A stretch of 64,000 nt of DNA from Sphingobacterium sp. UBA4616. GTDB taxonomy: Bacteria; Bacteroidota; Bacteroidia; Sphingobacteriales; Sphingobacteriaceae. Shown here one piece after another: positions 62,044 through 64,000 of the stretch (within the stretch, counting starts at the first letter, position 1; each line of letters begins with the position of its first letter). The DNA is taken from the NCBI GenBank assembly GCA_002386525.1, contig DGIS01000004.1, positions 107,492 through 171,491 on the forward strand. The letters run 5' to 3'. The notes beneath the pieces were generated by a model. That model saw only the letters and a program-made list of their open reading frames with translations, was not told where the DNA came from and did not search any database. Made by a program: the position numbers and the translations under genes.

Positions 62044-62078
62044 AGATGGCCATCTTATGAATACTATGAGATGGCCAC
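62044..62078 (+). terminator. Stem-loop after the glycosidase gene
   Basis: TGGCCATCTTAT (62047-62058) pairs with ATGAGATGGCCA (62066-62077), with one G-T pair and a 7-nt loop. There is no T tract, so it is terminator-like only. The stretch to 62351 otherwise holds no gene. Confidence 0.55.
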
Positions 62079-62165
62079 TATTCAATTAAAATCATCAATG
62101 ATAATGATAACCAGTTTTTAATTCTGTATATGCCCGAAGATCTGAACTGTAAATGACAGGAACTT

Positions 62166-62222
62166 CAAGTTAGGAAAGAGATTAGGGAAAGAAATAGGGA
62201 AAAGATTAGGGAATGAAATAGT
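62166..62222. repeat. Short tandem direct repeats
   Basis: AGATTAGGGAAAGAAATAGG and AGATTAGGGAATGAAATAG occur in tandem with about 28-bp spacing, preceded by the related AGGAAAGAG. They lie in the gap before the toxin-antitoxin locus. The function is unknown. Confidence 0.6.
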
Positions 62223-62351
62223 CATAGATGGTTGCTTGGAATTTCCGACATACCACTTAGTTTGGCGCAATTAAAGCTTAATACGATACGATAGATTGTT
62301 TTTTTTTGTAATAAATATTTGCTAAATTTGTTACAGATTAAATGATTTTTA

Positions 62352-62954
62352 ATGTCAGAAACATCTAGAAATAAGATAGAAAAAAAGATTTTTAAGTCTT
62401 CTCGCGGCGAATTTTTTTTTGCAGATGACTTTAAGAATTATGGGACACCAGAGAATATCAGGTTGACACTTTTCCGCCTGGAGAATGATGGACTTATTGA
62501 AAGATTGGCTCATGGTATTTATATAAAACCTAAAAAGGACCCTTTATTGGGTACAATATATCCTAGTATTGAAGAAATTGCTAAAAAAATTGCGAGGCGA
62601 GACAAAGCTCGTATTGCTCCGACAGGTGTATTAGCGTTGTATTTATTAGGGCTGACTACGCAAGTGCCTCTAAAATCCGTTTATCTAACAGATGGTTCAC
62701 AGCGGGATATTAAAATAGGTAACCGTACAATCAAATTTAAACGTACTGTACCTAAAAGCTTTGCGATAAAAGATGATTTATTACAGTTGGTTGTTTTAGC
62801 TTTTAAAGAACAAGGTCAAGAGGAACTTTCTGAAGAATTCTTAAACAAGATCAAACATTCAGTCAAAAGGATAGAAAAACAAGTTCTTGATTCTCAGTTG
62901 AAATATGCTCCAGTATGGATCCAGAAAGAAATAACTAAGCTTTACCAATCCTAA
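62352..62954 (+). CDS. AbiEi-like/DUF6088 antitoxin
   Basis: This 200-aa protein matches the DUF6088/AbiEi antitoxin type. It has an N-terminal winged helix (EFFFADDFKNYGTPENIRLTL; LENDGLIERLAHGIYI) for DNA binding and autoregulation, then a C-terminal domain (ARIAPTGVLALYLLGLTTQV; RTIKFKRTVPKSFAIKDDLL). It is immediately upstream (4 bp) of an AbiEii-type toxin gene that is broken, so it appears to be an orphaned antitoxin. It could still repress its promoter. The ORF is intact. Confidence 0.8.
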   Translation: MSETSRNKIEKKIFKSSRGEFFFADDFKNYGTPENIRLTLFRLENDGLIERLAHGIYIKPKKDPLLGTIYPSIEEIAKKIARRDKARIAPTGVLALYLLGLTTQVPLKSVYLTDGSQRDIKIGNRTIKFKRTVPKSFAIKDDLLQLVVLAFKEQGQEELSEEFLNKIKHSVKRIEKQVLDSQLKYAPVWIQKEITKLYQS

Positions 62955-62958
62955 AATC

Positions 62959-63820
62959 ATGTGGTTAAATCTTAAGACAGAACAAAAGAGACTTGTATTA
63001 GATCAATTGAGCAATATAATGGGATTGCCCGCTTTTGTTATTGAAAAGGATTGGTCGATCGACATCTCTTGGGTTTCGACGATCTAGATTCAAAATCTCA
63101 AATCAAAAGGCTGAGAAAAGCTTCCGGAGGTTTTATTATTAATGAGTTTAGAGAGGAATTGATCATCCAATTGGAAAAATTGGGAGTTCCTAAGGATTCC
63201 TATGAAATTCGTTATAATACCCATGTAGACGATACGAGCGATCCTAATACGCTGGAAATTTATTACCACTCGATAACACCAGTCGGTCACACATATATCC
63301 AACAAAGAGTACTGCTGGAAATGGGCGCAGATCGCTAACTGAACCGTTCGAAATACAGTCGGTCCTATCTTTTATAGATGAGCATTATAAAGATACAGGA
63401 TTTGCTGAGCCACCTTTTAATGTTAAAGTTGTAATTCCTACACGGACCTTTATAGAAAAAGTTCTCTTATTACATGAAGAGTTCTCTAAGCCGATTGATA
63501 AAATCAGGACCGATAGGCTAACTAGGCACTTCTATGATATAGATAAGATTATGGATACTGATTTTGGAGCAAAAGCCATTGAGGACGAAGAATTATTTAA
63601 CACAATAGTCCAACACCGCAAAACAGTCACTCCAATACGAGGAATTGACTATTCCAACCATCGAAAAGGGAGATTAAGTATCCTTCCGCCTGACGAGGTA
63701 ATAAAAGAGTGGGGGGCGGATTATAAAACCATGCGTGAAAATATGATAGTGGGAGAAAGTCTAACATGGGAGGAACTTCTAATAAGTATCAGAAAAATTC
63801 AAGATAGCATGAATCGTTAA
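62959..63820 (+). pseudogene. AbiEii-type nucleotidyltransferase toxin, inactivated
   Basis: The start (MWLNLKTEQKRLVLDQLSN...VIEKDW) matches AbiEii/AbiGii toxins up to EKDW, then stops at TAG 63085. The next matching segment (DRHLLGFDDLDSKSQIKRLR) begins in another frame. The stretch that should contain the GGTSLSK and SEDID catalytic motifs is absent, consistent with a deletion that also shifts the frame. A second frameshift near 63330 (GGCGCAGATC, one base missing) separates it from the C-terminal part (LTEPFEIQSVLSF to DSMNR, ending 63820). The toxin cannot be active. Confidence 0.85.
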
Positions 63821-64000
63821 ATGGCAAAATAACGAAATATTCTAAGCGATTAAGAAAATATAGTCACGATAAAATAACCTTTACAGATTCCAATAATCTA
63901 TATTATTCTACTAAATTTTTAGGCACTTTTGATATTATAACTGGTAAAATATACAATAAATCATACTAAGATTAAATGCTGCATGGCAAATTATAGCGCC

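Overview
The window looks like a chromosomal segment of a Bacteroidota bacterium, most likely a Sphingobacteriaceae member close to Sphingobacterium (genus is inference). The evidence is two ECF-sigma/FecR/SusC/SusD loci with STN-carrying SusC proteins, TPR-lipoprotein histidine kinases, LytTR regulators, GG-type lanthipeptide leaders of the Bacteroidota kind, and low overall GC with a particularly AT-rich block at about 34-46 kb.

Layout. (1) 1-14.9 kb is an accessory mosaic. It holds a left-edge partial gene, a TPR kinase/response-regulator pair, an envelope operon (PLD-like membrane protein, vWA-like lipoprotein, SNase lipoprotein), a membrane TPR protein with a Cys-rich tail coupled to a PH-like protein, an orphan HsdR-N-type nuclease, a DUF4236 protein and two divergent paralogues of an unknown family. 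A 14-bp palindrome (TACGG-GAAA-CCGTA type) recurs in the promoter regions of this block and may define a regulon. (2) 14.9-17.8 kb and 31-33.9 kb carry copies of a small secreted NTF2-like gene family. Each copy sits in a conserved leader plus a hairpin-rich 3' end. Two copies are intact and three are broken; a 72-bp two-hairpin mini-element interrupts copies at two different positions. A Fic protein and an unknown secreted protein lie between copies. (3) 17.8-31.0 kb is an ECF/FecR/SusC/SusD operon with an M16 peptidase, a propeller-like lipoprotein and a calcineurin-type phosphoesterase, possibly for peptide or phosphorylated-nutrient capture. (4) 34.1-46.0 kb is a complete class I lanthipeptide locus: three tandem 51-aa precursors (258-bp period), a 51-aa Cys-free ORF, LanC, full-length LanB, a C39-peptidase ABC transporter, a 120-aa membrane protein, a LytS-like kinase, a LytTR regulator and an outer-membrane barrel protein. 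(5) 46.4-49.3 kb has a minus-strand HExxH metallopeptidase-like protein, an AraC regulator and an alpha/beta hydrolase, apparently inserted between two pieces of an NTF2-family copy. (6) 49.9-62.0 kb is a second ECF/FecR/SusC/SusD locus with a TIM-barrel isomerase-like protein, a BACON/beta-helix lipoprotein, a DUF218 protein and a phosphodiester glycosidase. It looks like a utilisation locus for a phosphodiester-containing glycan. (7) 62.3-63.8 kb is an AbiE-type toxin-antitoxin pair with an intact antitoxin-like gene and a toxin gene broken by a deletion and a frameshift.

The most interesting system is the lanthipeptide locus. Leader peptides are identical and all amino-acid changes fall in the core. 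The first core Cys has no Ser/Thr on its N-terminal side, which is unusual for nisin-like rings. All functions are read from sequence motifs; no database search was possible.
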